Notes: generated by a model from the sequence alone, not told the origin. A DNA stretch of 64,000 nucleotides from Paenibacillus gyeongsangnamensis (GCF_027533625.1 NZ_JAQAGZ010000003.1:62001-126000), one strand, 5' to 3'; shown: positions 33,884-43,005, counted from the stretch's first letter. A program made the numbers and translations.

Positions 33884-35134
33884 TCAAACCGGCTGGGAGC
33901 CCTCGGATGTCTCCGGCGCTTTCTGGCTCATGATCGGGAGCATGGCTAACATTCCCAGTATGAACAGGATACCTGCGCCAGTGTAAATCGATACTAGAGA
34001 GTACGCGTCCTTCAACATGCCGGCGAATGACATGGAGATGACCATCATGCCGACGAACATCGGAGACAGTACGCCATTAACCCGGCCGACGATCGATTCG
34101 TGTGACCATTTCAATATCATCGTACTGATCCCGATATGGATGCACGGGAACACGAGTCCGTTCACGAACTGCACAATCAGCGTTAAGGCCACATTCGTCG
34201 AGTAGCCGATAACGATCGTGCATATGGCGCCCACCAGCATACCGACGGCCAGCAGCAATTGCGGCGCGACCCTCTTTGCAAAAACGGCAACAATGCCGCC
34301 TCCTAACAGCATTGCGGCACCGTTTACCATGAGGATGTACTGTAGAAATTCCTTCGGCCGGCCGAGTCGCTCCGTTACAATGAACAGGCCGAGCGCTTGA
34401 GCGAGGCCCACGGCAAGGCCTGCCAAAATGAAAGCGACTCCCAGCATCCGAAGCACGGGACTTTGCCAGACGTAACGGAACCCCTCGATGAACTCCTCAC
34501 GGAATTGGCCTTTCTTCAATGCAGGCCGCTGTTCCTCCTTGTCCTTGGGCAGCCGTACCAGTGTCAGCGCGGATAGCAGGAAGGCAACCCCCATAACGGC
34601 AATTGACGTTATAAGGCCGAACGTGCTGTAAGTGAACGTACCGAGCATCGGCCCAAGTACCATGAAGATCGCCATCAACGACTGGAGCAGCGCCATCCCC
34701 TGCTGCAGCTGTTCTCCCGGAACATGCTGCTTGAACAACCGCATACCCGAAGGTTGTGAGAACTGCGATAGAATCGCCGAGATGAACGTGACCAGGAATA
34801 CGGACTGCCACGATCCGAACTGAATCATCAGCAATACAACGAATACCGAGGCTGAAGACAACAAATCACACCAGATCATTGTCCGCTTCGGCCGCCAGCG
34901 GTCGGCGAAAGTGCCGCCTATAAACGAGAACACGAAAATCGGCGCGAATTCGGCGAGGCTGATCAAGGATATGGCATAAGGATTGTTATTTGTTTTTTCC
35001 GCGATAAAGAGCAGAATGGCAAAATTCCTCACCCAGATGCCGATTTGCAGCAAGACGTTTGACAGAAGTATTGTTTGAATGAAACGGTTGCCGAGAAGGC
35101 TCGGGCCTTTGACGGTGTTTTGATGCATAGTCAA
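33884..35134 (-). CDS. MFS efflux transporter (DHA3/MefA-like)
   Basis: A 416-residue protein with 12 predicted membrane helices. The loop 2-3 block GGTFADRWRPKRTMIWCDL is the MFS signature in the form used by macrolide-type (MefA) and enterobactin-type exporters. TTG at 35134 is supported by AAAGGAG nine bases upstream; ATG at 35128 is the alternative. It lies 2.9 kb from the TOMM genes, which lack a transporter, but the intervening unrelated genes make a role there uncertain. Confidence 0.85.
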   Translation of the reverse strand: MTMHQNTVKGPSLLGNRFIQTILLSNVLLQIGIWVRNFAILLFIAEKTNNNPYAISLISLAEFAPIFVFSFIGGTFADRWRPKRTMIWCDLLSSASVFVVLLMIQFGSWQSVFLVTFISAILSQFSQPSGMRLFKQHVPGEQLQQGMALLQSLMAIFMVLGPMLGTFTYSTFGLITSIAVMGVAFLLSALTLVRLPKDKEEQRPALKKGQFREEFIEGFRYVWQSPVLRMLGVAFILAGLAVGLAQALGLFIVTERLGRPKEFLQYILMVNGAAMLLGGGIVAVFAKRVAPQLLLAVGMLVGAICTIVIGYSTNVALTLIVQFVNGLVFPCIHIGISTMILKWSHESIVGRVNGVLSPMFVGMMVISMSFAGMLKDAYSLVSIYTGAGILFILGMLAMLPIMSQKAPETSEGSQPV

Positions 35135-35786
35135 GCTTCAACACTCCTTTTTTAATGCTGCGGCAAGCAGCAGCGCGGTGCTTCGCAGCCGTGCCCTGAG
35201 AACTTGCATTCTTTATTCTAGCATATAACCTTTGCTGCGGTTTCTTTTTAATTGCTTTTTTAATTATAGAGGCGTGCGTGCCTTGACATGCATTTGCGCG
35301 CTGTGTAATTGACGTAATTTACGTCAAATAGGAGTGAGGCCTTGCAGGAATGGGTAACGTTAAAAATCAGGACGACATCTATGACGGACAGATTGACGAG
35401 AAACCCGGATATATTGAAAATGCAGAAAATGGTAGGTGGGGCATCCCCTGTAGGAGCGATAGCGCCCGCCTTTGTTATCGGAAAATGACCGCTAAATAAA
35501 TTGAAAATTTTACGGGTAACAACAGCGGCCGGAGGGGGACCCCACCGGGGCACCATGGCAGACTTCTCTTTTCCATGGGTTTCTCTACAGCCTGATCGTC
35601 ATCTGACGTCATCTATGGCGAGTTTATCTGTTTACGAATCTGTCCGGGTCGGCCTGACCGGGATAAGTAATTTTAGGTGAAACATCCTTACTATTGTGCA
35701 AACTCCGATTAGCATTCTCCATGTTCTCTGTTCTCCGAATCATTATAATTAGGGTCAAGAACATTAAACCCTAGGAGGTAGAGTTC
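35135..35786. other. long intergenic stretch
   Basis: About 650 bases between the MFS and PhyH-HEAT genes. It holds the probable short gene at 35342-35488 and otherwise no recognised gene, riboswitch or strong terminator. Confidence 0.5.
35342..35488 (+). CDS. possible 48-residue small protein
   Basis: TTG preceded by AGGAGTGAGG opens a frame encoding MQEWVTLKIRTTSMTDRLTR and, near the end, KMVGGASPVGAIAPAFVIGK. The start of one alternative frame (ATG at 35350) loses the Shine-Dalgarno spacing. The Gly/Ala-rich C-terminus looks protein-like. No family was recognised. Confidence 0.35.
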   Translation: MQEWVTLKIRTTSMTDRLTRNPDILKMQKMVGGASPVGAIAPAFVIGK

Positions 35787-37202
35787 ATGAGCAGTCCAGT
35801 ACAAGTATTGCTGACCGACGAACAAATGAGGAAGTTTATCACGGAAGGCTTCCTGATCCTGAAGACGGATTTTCCGGAGGAATTTCATAAACGGTTGACC
35901 GAGCAGCTCAACGAGGTCTACGAGAAGGAAGGCAATCCGGGCAACAATCTGCTTCCTCGTATTCGCGACCTGCAGAAGGTGTTCGATCATCCGGTCGTGA
36001 CCGGCGCCCTCACCAGCGTGCTGGGACCCAATTATATGATGCATACGCACAGACACGGCCACTTCAATGCATCGCCCAAGGCAGGCGGTTGGCATAAGGA
36101 CAGCTATTGGGGCTACAAAAGAATGCGCAACCATCATCCTTGGTGGGCCATGGTTATGTACTTCCCGCAGGATACGCCGGTAGAGCTGGGACCGACGGGG
36201 GTCATGCCCGGCACACAAAATTACGAGTCCCGTACGTTCGAATCGGACGAGTCGGAAGGCGAACAGGTGGCCAGCGGCAAGGCGGGCACGTTCGCTTTGA
36301 TTCACTACGACATTTGGCACCGGTCTACGCCGAACATTATCGGACAGCCTCGTTATATGCTTAAATTCGAGTTCATGCGCACGGAAGCGCCTTCGGCTCC
36401 GAGCTGGGACTGCATTGATCCCGAGTGGAAGCAGCCTGCCTCCTTCAGCACGAAGATCGTGGAGCATGAGAACATGTGGAAGGAAACCTGGAACTGGCTG
36501 TCGGGCCGGATCGGCAGCCTGGCGAATACGGCACAGGCAGACAGCGAGAAGGTACAGGAAACCGCTAGACAGCTCGAGGATGCCTTTGAGCCGACGGCCC
36601 TGAACGCGGCATATGCTCTTGCCTGCATGGGTACGGCAGGCGTGCAGGCGCTGCAGCAGGCGCTTCGGCACGACAGCGTGAAGGTATCCCGTCTGGCAGC
36701 CTATGGACTGTCGGCGGCCGGAGCCGAAGCGGTACCCATGCTGGAAGCCGCGCTCAGCGAGAAGCGGCCTGAAACGGTTGTGCATGCCGTATTCGCGCTC
36801 GGCGAGCTGAGACACTTGGCCTCCTCCGTGCTGCCGAAGCTGACGGCGCTGCTGAAGCCTTCCACGGATGTTGTCGTGCGGCAGGCCGTTGTCGAGGCGC
36901 TGTCGATGATCGCAGTCCCGGTCGATCAAGCGGTGGACGGTCTGATTCGCTGCCTTCAGGACGAAGACGTGCAGGTGCGCTTCATGGCCGGGCTGTCGCT
37001 GGCCCGACTCGGCGCTGCGGCCGATGCCGCCGTTCCTGCGCTGGAGGCGGCGCTTGAGGACGACAACCGCTACGTGCGCGGTCATGCGGCGGAAGCGCTG
37101 TACTACATCGGCACGAATGCCGCGAAGGATGTGCTCATCCGCTTCCTGTTCAATTCCCGGTGGTGCCCTTCCACCACGCCTCAAAGCACGTTCTACCCGT
37201 AA
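35787..37202 (+). CDS. PhyH-type Fe(II)/2-oxoglutarate dioxygenase fused to HEAT repeats
   Basis: A 471-residue protein. Residues 1-~215 form a phytanoyl-CoA dioxygenase fold: HKDSYWG gives the HxD iron pair, and IHYDIWHRST with a following Arg region (GQPRYMLKFEF) gives the distal His and 2-oxoglutarate site. From about 265 to 460 there are about five to six HEAT-like repeats (LACMGTAGVQALQQALRHDS, LAAYGLSAAGAEAVPMLEAA, LARLGAAADAAVPALEAAL). AGGAGG precedes the ATG. The gene is monocistronic. Substrate unknown; the repeats suggest a protein or large partner. Confidence 0.87.
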   Translation: MSSPVQVLLTDEQMRKFITEGFLILKTDFPEEFHKRLTEQLNEVYEKEGNPGNNLLPRIRDLQKVFDHPVVTGALTSVLGPNYMMHTHRHGHFNASPKAGGWHKDSYWGYKRMRNHHPWWAMVMYFPQDTPVELGPTGVMPGTQNYESRTFESDESEGEQVASGKAGTFALIHYDIWHRSTPNIIGQPRYMLKFEFMRTEAPSAPSWDCIDPEWKQPASFSTKIVEHENMWKETWNWLSGRIGSLANTAQADSEKVQETARQLEDAFEPTALNAAYALACMGTAGVQALQQALRHDSVKVSRLAAYGLSAAGAEAVPMLEAALSEKRPETVVHAVFALGELRHLASSVLPKLTALLKPSTDVVVRQAVVEALSMIAVPVDQAVDGLIRCLQDEDVQVRFMAGLSLARLGAAADAAVPALEAALEDDNRYVRGHAAEALYYIGTNAAKDVLIRFLFNSRWCPSTTPQSTFYP

Positions 37203-37221
37203 GCCGAAGTTAAGAAAACCG

Positions 37222-37255
37222 ACATCGCCTGCCGCTGCGGCAGGCGATGTTTTTG
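37222..37255 (+). terminator. intrinsic terminator of the PhyH-HEAT gene
   Basis: Thirteen-bp perfect stem ACATCGCCTGCCG / CGGCAGGCGATGT with loop CTG, then TTTT. Repeat copy 5 starts directly after it. Confidence 0.95.
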
Positions 37256-37256
37256 C

Positions 37257-37360
37257 GTTGATAAGAATTTATAAGTTTTCGTGGGCTTCCAGCTTCGCAT
37301 CAACCTTGATAAACGCGATGGTCCTTGTAAGACAAGGATGGCGTAGCCGTTTATCCTGGG
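37257..37360 (+). repeat. terminator-associated ~105-bp repeat, copy 5
   Basis: GTTGATAAGAATTTATAAG start, GCTTCGCATCAACCTTGATA core, GTCCTTG-TAAGA-CAAGGA hairpin, and CGTTTATCCTGGG end. Confidence 0.95.
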
Positions 37361-37514
37361 TTGGCTGGGTTGTTTCGGATTCAAGAAGCCTGCGAGGCAG
37401 TTTGCAAAAAGAAAAAGGTTGCGCAAATGGCATACGGAAATTAATATGAAATTATGATTAATATAATAATTATTCAATTAACAAAATTATTAATTAATGG
37501 AGGCGGAAGATTGG

Positions 37515-39005
37515 ATGAACAAGGTAACGATTCAGACGGATCACACCCGAGGGAAGATCAGCAGGCATATCTATGGACATTTCTCCGAGCATCTCGGCCG
37601 TTGTATTTACGAAGGAATCTGGGTTGGGGAGGAGTCGCCGATACCGAACACCGAAGGGATGCGGAGCGATGTCTTGGAAGCGCTTAAAGCGCTTCAAATC
37701 CCCGTACTGCGCTGGCCGGGAGGGTGCTTTGCCGACGAATACCACTGGAAGGACGGCATCGGTCCGCAGGAACATAGGAAGCGCATGGTGAATACCCATT
37801 GGGGCGGCTTGGTGGAGAACAATCATTTCGGCACGCATGAATTTTTGCGGTTATGCGAGCTGCTGGATTGCGAGCCTTATATTTCCGGCAATGTTGGAAG
37901 CGGTACGGTACAGGAAATGTCGGAATGGGTGGAATACATCACCTTTCCGGGAGATTCGCCGATGGCGAACCTCAGAAGAGAGAACGGGCGGCAGGACCCC
38001 TGGAAGCTGAAGTATTTCGGCGTGGGCAACGAGAACTGGGGCTGCGGAGGGAATATGCGTCCCGAGTATTACGCCGATGAGTACCGAAGATACCAGACCT
38101 ATGTGAGGAATTACGGAGACAACCGAATCTACAAGATCGCCTGCGGACCTAACGAAGGGGATTATGCCTGGATGGAGGAGCTGATGCGGATAGCCGGACG
38201 GTTCATGAACGGCATTAGCCTGCATTATTACACCGTACCCGGGACCTGGTCCGCGAAAGGCTCGGCTACCGAATTCGGTGAAGAGGAATGGTTTGCGACG
38301 CTTAAGAAATCGCTCCATATGGACGAGCTGATTAAGCGGCACAAAGCGATCATGGACCGGTATGACCCGGAGAAGCGGGTCGGTCTGATCGTCGATGAAT
38401 GGGGTACCTGGTATGAAGCGGAGCCGGGGACGAATCCCGGCTTTCTGTACCAGCAGAACACGATCCGGGACGCACTGGTCGCCGGTCTTACGCTTCACAT
38501 CTTCCATGAGCACTGCGACCGGATACATATGGCGAACCTCGCTCAGATCGTCAATGTGCTTCAGGCGGTTGTTCTGACGGAGGGCGACAAGCTGCTCCTG
38601 ACGCCGACGTACCACGTGATGCATATGTTCAAGGTGCATCAGGACGCGGAGCTGCTGGAGAGCCGCTGCGACGCCTCGCTTTATGCGTTCGGCGACGAGC
38701 GTCTGCCGCAAATATCGGCCTCCGCGTCGCGGGATGGCAAAGGTCATATCCATATCAGTCTATGCAACTTGGATCATACCTCGGACGCACCGGTACGGAT
38801 TGAGCTTAGAGGTAAGGAGGGGGCGGCAAGGCCGTTGTCCGGCAGCTTGCTGACCGCAGCGGGCATGCAGGAGCATAATACGTTCGAGCATCCGTCAAGG
38901 GTGGCCCCTAGAGCTTTCGACAGCTTCAAGCAGGAGGGCAATGAAATAGAGATCGTCCTGCCGCCGATGTCCGTCGCCGTATTGAAGCTAGCTGCGGAAC
39001 GATAG
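37515..39005 (+). CDS. GH51 alpha-L-arabinofuranosidase
   Basis: About 496 residues, no signal peptide, so intracellular. The retaining GH51 residues are clear: acid/base Glu in [13 protein letters not shown] (about residue 170) and nucleophile Glu in [11 protein letters not shown] (about residue 290). The N-terminus [20 protein letters not shown] is highly typical. The start at 37515 is chosen because GGAGGCGG precedes it by eight bases. The very AT-rich 70 bases before it, with repeated ATTAAT/TTAATTA, may hold an operator. It would trim arabino-oligosaccharides taken up by the cell. Confidence 0.94.
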   Translation: MNKVTIQTDHTRGKISRHIYGHFSEHLGRCIYEGIWVGEESPIPNTEGMRSDVLEALKALQIPVLRWPGGCFADEYHWKDGIGPQEHRKRMVNTHWGGLVENNHFGTHEFLRLCELLDCEPYISGNVGSGTVQEMSEWVEYITFPGDSPMANLRRENGRQDPWKLKYFGVGNENWGCGGNMRPEYYADEYRRYQTYVRNYGDNRIYKIACGPNEGDYAWMEELMRIAGRFMNGISLHYYTVPGTWSAKGSATEFGEEEWFATLKKSLHMDELIKRHKAIMDRYDPEKRVGLIVDEWGTWYEAEPGTNPGFLYQQNTIRDALVAGLTLHIFHEHCDRIHMANLAQIVNVLQAVVLTEGDKLLLTPTYHVMHMFKVHQDAELLESRCDASLYAFGDERLPQISASASRDGKGHIHISLCNLDHTSDAPVRIELRGKEGAARPLSGSLLTAAGMQEHNTFEHPSRVAPRAFDSFKQEGNEIEIVLPPMSVAVLKLAAER

Positions 39006-39009
39006 TCCC

Positions 39010-39360
39010 ATGAGCGGGGTTAACCGCTGCAAGGGCTGTGACGACCGCTACCGAATCACCCCTGACCGGGTGGAGCGGCTGATGGCGGCTTTCCGGCCGG
39101 AACCGGACGCTTGTGTGACAGAACAGGTGTACGAGCTCCGGCTTCAGAGCTGCGCATCCTGTCCGCGACTATCGGACGGCACGAGCTGCTCGGTTTGCGG
39201 CTGTATCGTTCAGATCCGGGCACGGCTCAAGGCTAAGGAATGCCCGCATCCGAACGGAAGCAGATGGTCCGAAAGCAATCAAAGTCCCCGTCAGGTGCCT
39301 GACGGGGACTTTGATTGCTTTCGGGAGGATCCCGATATAAAGCTTTTCATTTTCGCCTGA
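39010..39360 (+). CDS. DUF6171 family Cys-rich protein with palindromic tail
   Basis: A 116-residue protein. Cys clusters CKGCDD at the start and CASCPRLSDGTSCSVCGC, then ECPHPNGSRW, are the pattern of DUF6171, probably zinc-binding. The family usually ends near the PNGSRW block. Here the last ~30 residues are encoded by a perfect 52-base palindrome plus flank, so the tail is probably not ancestral. It starts four bases after the GH51 stop with only a weak Shine-Dalgarno. Confidence 0.75.
   Translation: MSGVNRCKGCDDRYRITPDRVERLMAAFRPEPDACVTEQVYELRLQSCASCPRLSDGTSCSVCGCIVQIRARLKAKECPHPNGSRWSESNQSPRQVPDGDFDCFREDPDIKLFIFA
39271..39322. repeat. perfect 52-base palindrome, probable terminator inside the DUF6171 frame
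   Basis: Arms of 25 bases (GAAAGCAATCAAAGTCCCCG... and its complement) around a TG loop. The inner GTCCCCGTCAGG / CCTGACGGGGAC stem followed by TTTGATTGCTTT is terminator-like for both strands, between the convergent DUF6171 and aldo/keto reductase genes. Confidence 0.9.
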
Positions 39361-39369
39361 ACCGAGGGC

Positions 39370-40230
39370 TCAAGCGCGTTGGTACCACTGGCCCGACATC
39401 CATTCGCTGGCCTTCCAACGCAGGACTTCCGGGTTCGCCAGATGAATGATTTCCTTGAAAAACTCCAGCTGCTCGATATCCGTCATCGGCTTGAAGCTCT
39501 TGGCTACCGCTAGGTTCTTCTCAAGCTGTTCCATCGATTCCATCCCGACAATGGCGGTAGAGATCGGCAGCGAGAGCGTATATCTGAGCGCTTGCTCATA
39601 CCAAGGCGAGAGCTTGCCGAGGGCGAACACCTTCATGCCGATGACGGCTACGCCCTTCTCATTGGCCTTGGGCAGAAATTCATGGGCGAAGCTGTAGATG
39701 AAATGGTCCGCGGCCGATAGGGCGACGAGCGCGCTGTCGAACGGGAAGCGCTCGATCGCTTCGAGCTGCACCCGTGGATTCGTGTGTCCGCTGATGCTGA
39801 GCGATTTCACGATCCCCTGCTCCTTCGCCTCCTGCAGCGCCTCCAGCGCGCCGCCCTTGGCGAAGCATCGTTCCAGCTCTTCCGGCGTCATGATATTATG
39901 CAGCCGCCATTCCTCGACGTGATCCGTCTGCAGCCGCTTCAAGCTTTCCTCCAGCAACCGCCAGGAACCGTCCCGGGTACGGTCGTGCGTCTTGGTCGCG
40001 ATCCAGACGTCCTTCCTCCGGGCGCCGAGCGCTTTACCGAGCCGCTCCTCGGATTGGCCCTTGGAGTAACTGGGAGCCGTATCGAAATACGTGATGCCCT
40101 CGTCGATCGCCCGGTTTACGATGCGAATGGCTTCCTCCTCGGTACACTGATGCTCGTCGACAATGCGCTGGGCGCCGAAGCTGAGAAGCGGGAACGAACG
40201 GCCGGTTTTGCCGTAAGCTCTTTGTTCCAT
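39370..40230 (-). CDS. aldo/keto reductase
   Basis: A 286-residue NADPH-dependent carbonyl reductase. The catalytic tetrad is seen as Asp in TYFDTAPSYSKGQSEE, Tyr in the same block, Lys in IATKTHD and His in WRLHNIMTPE; the cofactor block SLPISTAIVGMESMEQLEKN is near the C-terminus. ATG at 40230 has AAGGAGTG nine bases before it. A single gene, convergent with DUF6171. Substrate unknown. Confidence 0.9.
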   Translation of the reverse strand: MEQRAYGKTGRSFPLLSFGAQRIVDEHQCTEEEAIRIVNRAIDEGITYFDTAPSYSKGQSEERLGKALGARRKDVWIATKTHDRTRDGSWRLLEESLKRLQTDHVEEWRLHNIMTPEELERCFAKGGALEALQEAKEQGIVKSLSISGHTNPRVQLEAIERFPFDSALVALSAADHFIYSFAHEFLPKANEKGVAVIGMKVFALGKLSPWYEQALRYTLSLPISTAIVGMESMEQLEKNLAVAKSFKPMTDIEQLEFFKEIIHLANPEVLRWKASEWMSGQWYQRA

Positions 40231-40434
40231 CAACTGTCACTCCTTGTCCAATAGAAATGTACTTCTTGTATAATCATACCATATTACACAGCCAGAACGA
40301 AGGAAGGCGATTGCAATCGGAAAGTCAATATGAGCAGAAAAAGCATGAAATGTTAACTATGAAGTGATACAATGGGTTTACAATATTGCCGTCGAAAAGA
40401 GCAAGTATACAATTCATTGTGAGGAGGCAGCGGT

Positions 40435-40857
40435 ATGGCCATTCGACTTCGGGGACATCATCTTCTCTGTTTGCTGGGCTATCGCGGCAAAGGGTACTCG
40501 GAATCGTTTTGCGTCAATATGACCTCGATTTACGAGACGCTGCGCAAGGAGCCGGATACCGTTGTTGAAATTGTGAAGGGGCCGGACGACATTTGCCGGG
40601 CTTATCCTTCCGATCAGCACCCCCATTGCGAGAACGGGAGCGTATACGAAAGGGATGCGGCGGTGCTTAGCCAAATCGGCGCGGGCCTCGGAAGCCGCGT
40701 CCGCTGGTCCGAGCTGTGCGAGAGGGTCGGCATTGCCGTGGCTCCGGGCGACATCCGCGTGCTGTGTGCAAGCTGCCGATGGCAGCCTCTGGGACTCTGC
40801 GAGGAAGGGGTTGCCATGATCGGCCGGGGAGAGAGGCTGCCGCCGATCTCGTCTTGA
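40435..40857 (+). CDS. DUF1284 domain protein
   Basis: A 140-residue protein. IRLRGHHLLCLLGYRGKGYS at the N-terminus and the Cys-rich end RVLCASCRWQPLGLCEEG are typical of DUF1284, an iron-sulphur-type family of unknown role. GAGGAGG precedes the ATG. It is followed by a terminator and is not co-transcribed with the FTR1 gene. Confidence 0.85.
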   Translation: MAIRLRGHHLLCLLGYRGKGYSESFCVNMTSIYETLRKEPDTVVEIVKGPDDICRAYPSDQHPHCENGSVYERDAAVLSQIGAGLGSRVRWSELCERVGIAVAPGDIRVLCASCRWQPLGLCEEGVAMIGRGERLPPISS

Positions 40858-40863
40858 TCGCGT

Positions 40864-40899
40864 GCCATCGGCGGGTATCGCCGAATGGCCATTTTTTTT
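40864..40899 (+). terminator. intrinsic terminator of the DUF1284 gene
   Basis: GCCATCGGCG pairs with CGCCGAATGGC, allowing one bulge, followed by eight T. Confidence 0.88.
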
Positions 40900-40927
40900 A
40901 CACATGAAAATTGAAATAATACCTAAA

Positions 40928-41015
40928 TGAGAATGATTCTAATTTGCTCAAATCCTATTGCCTGGCAAATAAAAATCCCTTATAATCGCTTTATTGATAA
41001 TGATTTTCATTATCG
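40928..41015 (+). promoter_or_regulatory. Fur-controlled promoter of the FTR1 gene with two Fur boxes
   Basis: TGAGAATGATTCTAA (40928-40942) matches the 7-1-7 Fur consensus TGATAATNATTATCA at most positions. GATAATGATTTTCATTATC (40997-41015) matches the classical 19-base Fur box at 17 of 19. Between them lie TTGCCT (40958-40963) and TATAAT (40982-40987), 18 bases apart, so both boxes flank the promoter. Confidence 0.92.
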
Positions 41016-41045
41016 TATATTAAAAGGAAAATGAGGGCAGGCATA

Positions 41046-42014
41046 ATGAAATCCTTAAGTCTTAAAAATGTTACGTTCGGCATTCTGGCACTCATTATCG
41101 TTGGTGTCTTAGTGTGGCAAGGGGTTTCTGCGAACGGCGCACCCGATCCAAGCGCAAGCAATATAACTCCAACCACTGCCATTTTAAATACGGCGATCCT
41201 AGTCTTCCGCGAAGGATTGGAGGCCATCCTTGTTTTATCGGCCATTACGGCAGGTCTAGTCCGAAGCAAAAAGGATTCCTGGAAACCCATCTTTGTCGGG
41301 TCGGGGATTTCGTTCTTTTTAACGATTGTAACTTGGTTTGTAGTCGTGGGCATTATTTCGCTTGTGGGAAACACAACGTCTGAGCTCAATATCCAGGCGG
41401 CAACCGGCCTTTTGGCAAATATCGTACTCCTGATCATTATGAACTGGTTTTTTCACAAGCTGTATTGGACCGGATGGATTTCTTTGCACAATAAAAAGCG
41501 ACGTCAGATTACGGATGCGCCGGTCGAGGTAAACGTTAGTGCCTCTACATCCTATTGGAGTCTCGTTGTGGTTGGATTAACGTCCGTGTATAGAGAAGGC
41601 TTTGAAGTCGTGCTGTTCCTTCAAAACTTACGATTACAAGCGGGTAACCATGTTATTTTGCTCGGCGCCTTAATCGGATTGTTCTTTACCGGTATCGTGG
41701 CATTATTGACCTTCGTCGCCCACCAAAAGCTCCCTTACAAGAAAATGCTGATTCTGACAGGCGCATTGCTTGTATTGGTGCTGTTAGTAATGATAGGCGA
41801 GACGGCCCAAGAAATGCAGCTGGCCGGTTGGATTCCGACGACAGAACTGAATCTGGACATTCCTGAATGGATGGGAGTTTGGTTCTCGGTCTTCCCAACG
41901 GTTGAAACATTAGCTGCACAAGCCTTTGCTTTTGTCTTTGTCGTAGGCTCCTATGTATTGTTACAGTTCATACGCGTATGGAAGCCCAAATTGGCTGAGA
42001 AGCTAAGTTCATAA
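41046..42014 (+). CDS. FTR1-type iron permease (EfeU-like)
   Basis: About 322 residues with seven or so membrane helices. The two REGxE iron motifs are seen as VFREGLEAILVLSA (about residue 55) and VYREGFEVVLFLQN (about residue 180). It moves ferric iron across the cytoplasmic membrane. ATG at 41046 is preferred because AAAGGA is too close to the ATG at 41031, though the spacing for 41046 is long. It stands alone, without EfeO/EfeB partners in the window, and is Fur-controlled. Confidence 0.92.
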   Translation: MKSLSLKNVTFGILALIIVGVLVWQGVSANGAPDPSASNITPTTAILNTAILVFREGLEAILVLSAITAGLVRSKKDSWKPIFVGSGISFFLTIVTWFVVVGIISLVGNTTSELNIQAATGLLANIVLLIIMNWFFHKLYWTGWISLHNKKRRQITDAPVEVNVSASTSYWSLVVVGLTSVYREGFEVVLFLQNLRLQAGNHVILLGALIGLFFTGIVALLTFVAHQKLPYKKMLILTGALLVLVLLVMIGETAQEMQLAGWIPTTELNLDIPEWMGVWFSVFPTVETLAAQAFAFVFVVGSYVLLQFIRVWKPKLAEKLSS

Positions 42015-42098
42015 GATTTCCTGCCCAAAGTCGGTTCTGCTTAATCGGCTTTTGGGGTCCGGTATAAAACGAATATCTTTTTCCTATACTAAAAATTG

Positions 42099-42130
42099 CG
42101 GAGCGCCCTCCCTTACCGAGGGGCTCCGTT
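42099..42130 (+). terminator. intrinsic terminator of the FTR1 gene
   Basis: CGGAGCGCCCTC pairs with GAGGGGCTCCG around CCTTACC, followed by a T-rich run. Confidence 0.85.
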
Positions 42131-42186
42131 CTGTTTAATGCCTGGCTCTCAGGCAAGCAGCAGAAAATAGGAGAGGGGGAAGCCGG

Positions 42187-42879
42187 ATGAACGAGGCAAT
42201 CGAGGTCATTTTGCGCACGGTGGGCGCTTTTGTACTTATGCTGATCATCGCCCGGTTGGTCGGAAGGAGAACGGTAGCACAGCTCCGTGTCCACGATTAT
42301 ATTACCGGGACGATGCTCAGCACGCTGGCCGGCAACATGGCATTCAACATAAAGATCGGAAGTTTCTTATTCACCTTATCCATCGTCATTTTAGGGGGAA
42401 TGTCCATTGGCCTGCTGTTCGTAGAAATGCGTTCTCGCAGAACGAGAAAATGGATCGAAGGGGAGGCGGTTACCGTAATAGAGAACGGCAGCATGCTGGA
42501 GGAAACGATGAAGAAGCACAAATTCACGAAAGACTCGCTTCTGCAGCAGCTGCGGTCGGAGCAAATCTTCGATCCCAGCGAGGTCGAGAAGGCGGTGCTG
42601 GAGAAGAGCGGGCAGCTGTCCGTCTTGAAGAAACCCCAGTATCGGCCGCTTACTCCGGATACAATCAAGTCCTTTATGAAGAACGGCCACGTACCTGTAG
42701 AACTGGTGCTTCAAGGAAGCGTGGTTAAGGAAACGCTGAAGGGGATGGGACGGTCGGAGGCTTGGCTTCGGGAGGAGGCCGGGCGGCAGGGCTATCGACT
42801 GAAGGACATTAGCTATGCCGTACAGGGATCGGATGGCACGATCTATTTTATACCGGAACGCTCTTGGCAGGATGTTTAG
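42187..42879 (+). CDS. DUF421 membrane protein (YetF-like)
   Basis: A 230-residue protein with three N-terminal membrane helices and two DUF421 units on the outside/soluble side. IARLVGRRTVAQLRVHDYITG and GGMSIGLLFVEMRSRRTRKW, then NGSMLEETMKKHKFTKDSLL, are typical. Related Bacillus proteins are membrane-bound and often expressed in sporulation. AGGAGAGGGGG supports the ATG. Confidence 0.87.
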   Translation: MNEAIEVILRTVGAFVLMLIIARLVGRRTVAQLRVHDYITGTMLSTLAGNMAFNIKIGSFLFTLSIVILGGMSIGLLFVEMRSRRTRKWIEGEAVTVIENGSMLEETMKKHKFTKDSLLQQLRSEQIFDPSEVEKAVLEKSGQLSVLKKPQYRPLTPDTIKSFMKNGHVPVELVLQGSVVKETLKGMGRSEAWLREEAGRQGYRLKDISYAVQGSDGTIYFIPERSWQDV

Positions 42880-42902
42880 GCTGAACTTAAATCCATATGA
42901 AA

Positions 42903-43002
42903 CCGGGATAAACGGCTACGCCGTCCTTGTCTTACAAGGACCAGCGCGTTTATCAAGGTTGATGCGAAGCTATAAGTTGCAAAAATTTATAAAGTCTTAT
43001 CA
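42903..43002 (-). repeat. terminator-associated ~105-bp repeat, copy 6
   Basis: Reverse orientation: on the minus strand it begins TTTGATAAGACTTTATAAAT after the T-tract of the hairpin at 43006-43070 and ends TTTATCCCGG near the DUF421 stop. The GTCCTTG-TAAGA-CAAGGAC hairpin is conserved. Confidence 0.95.
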
Positions 43003-43005
43003 AAT

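Noticed and set aside
33884..35134. MFS transporter as the TOMM exporter
   Set aside because: A riboswitch operon and unrelated genes lie between, and the gene is oriented and spaced as a separate unit; kept only as an open question.
35260..35556. Minus-strand 98-codon frame in the long intergenic region
   Set aside because: Odd composition, no good ribosome binding site, and it is antisense to a better-supported short plus-strand frame.
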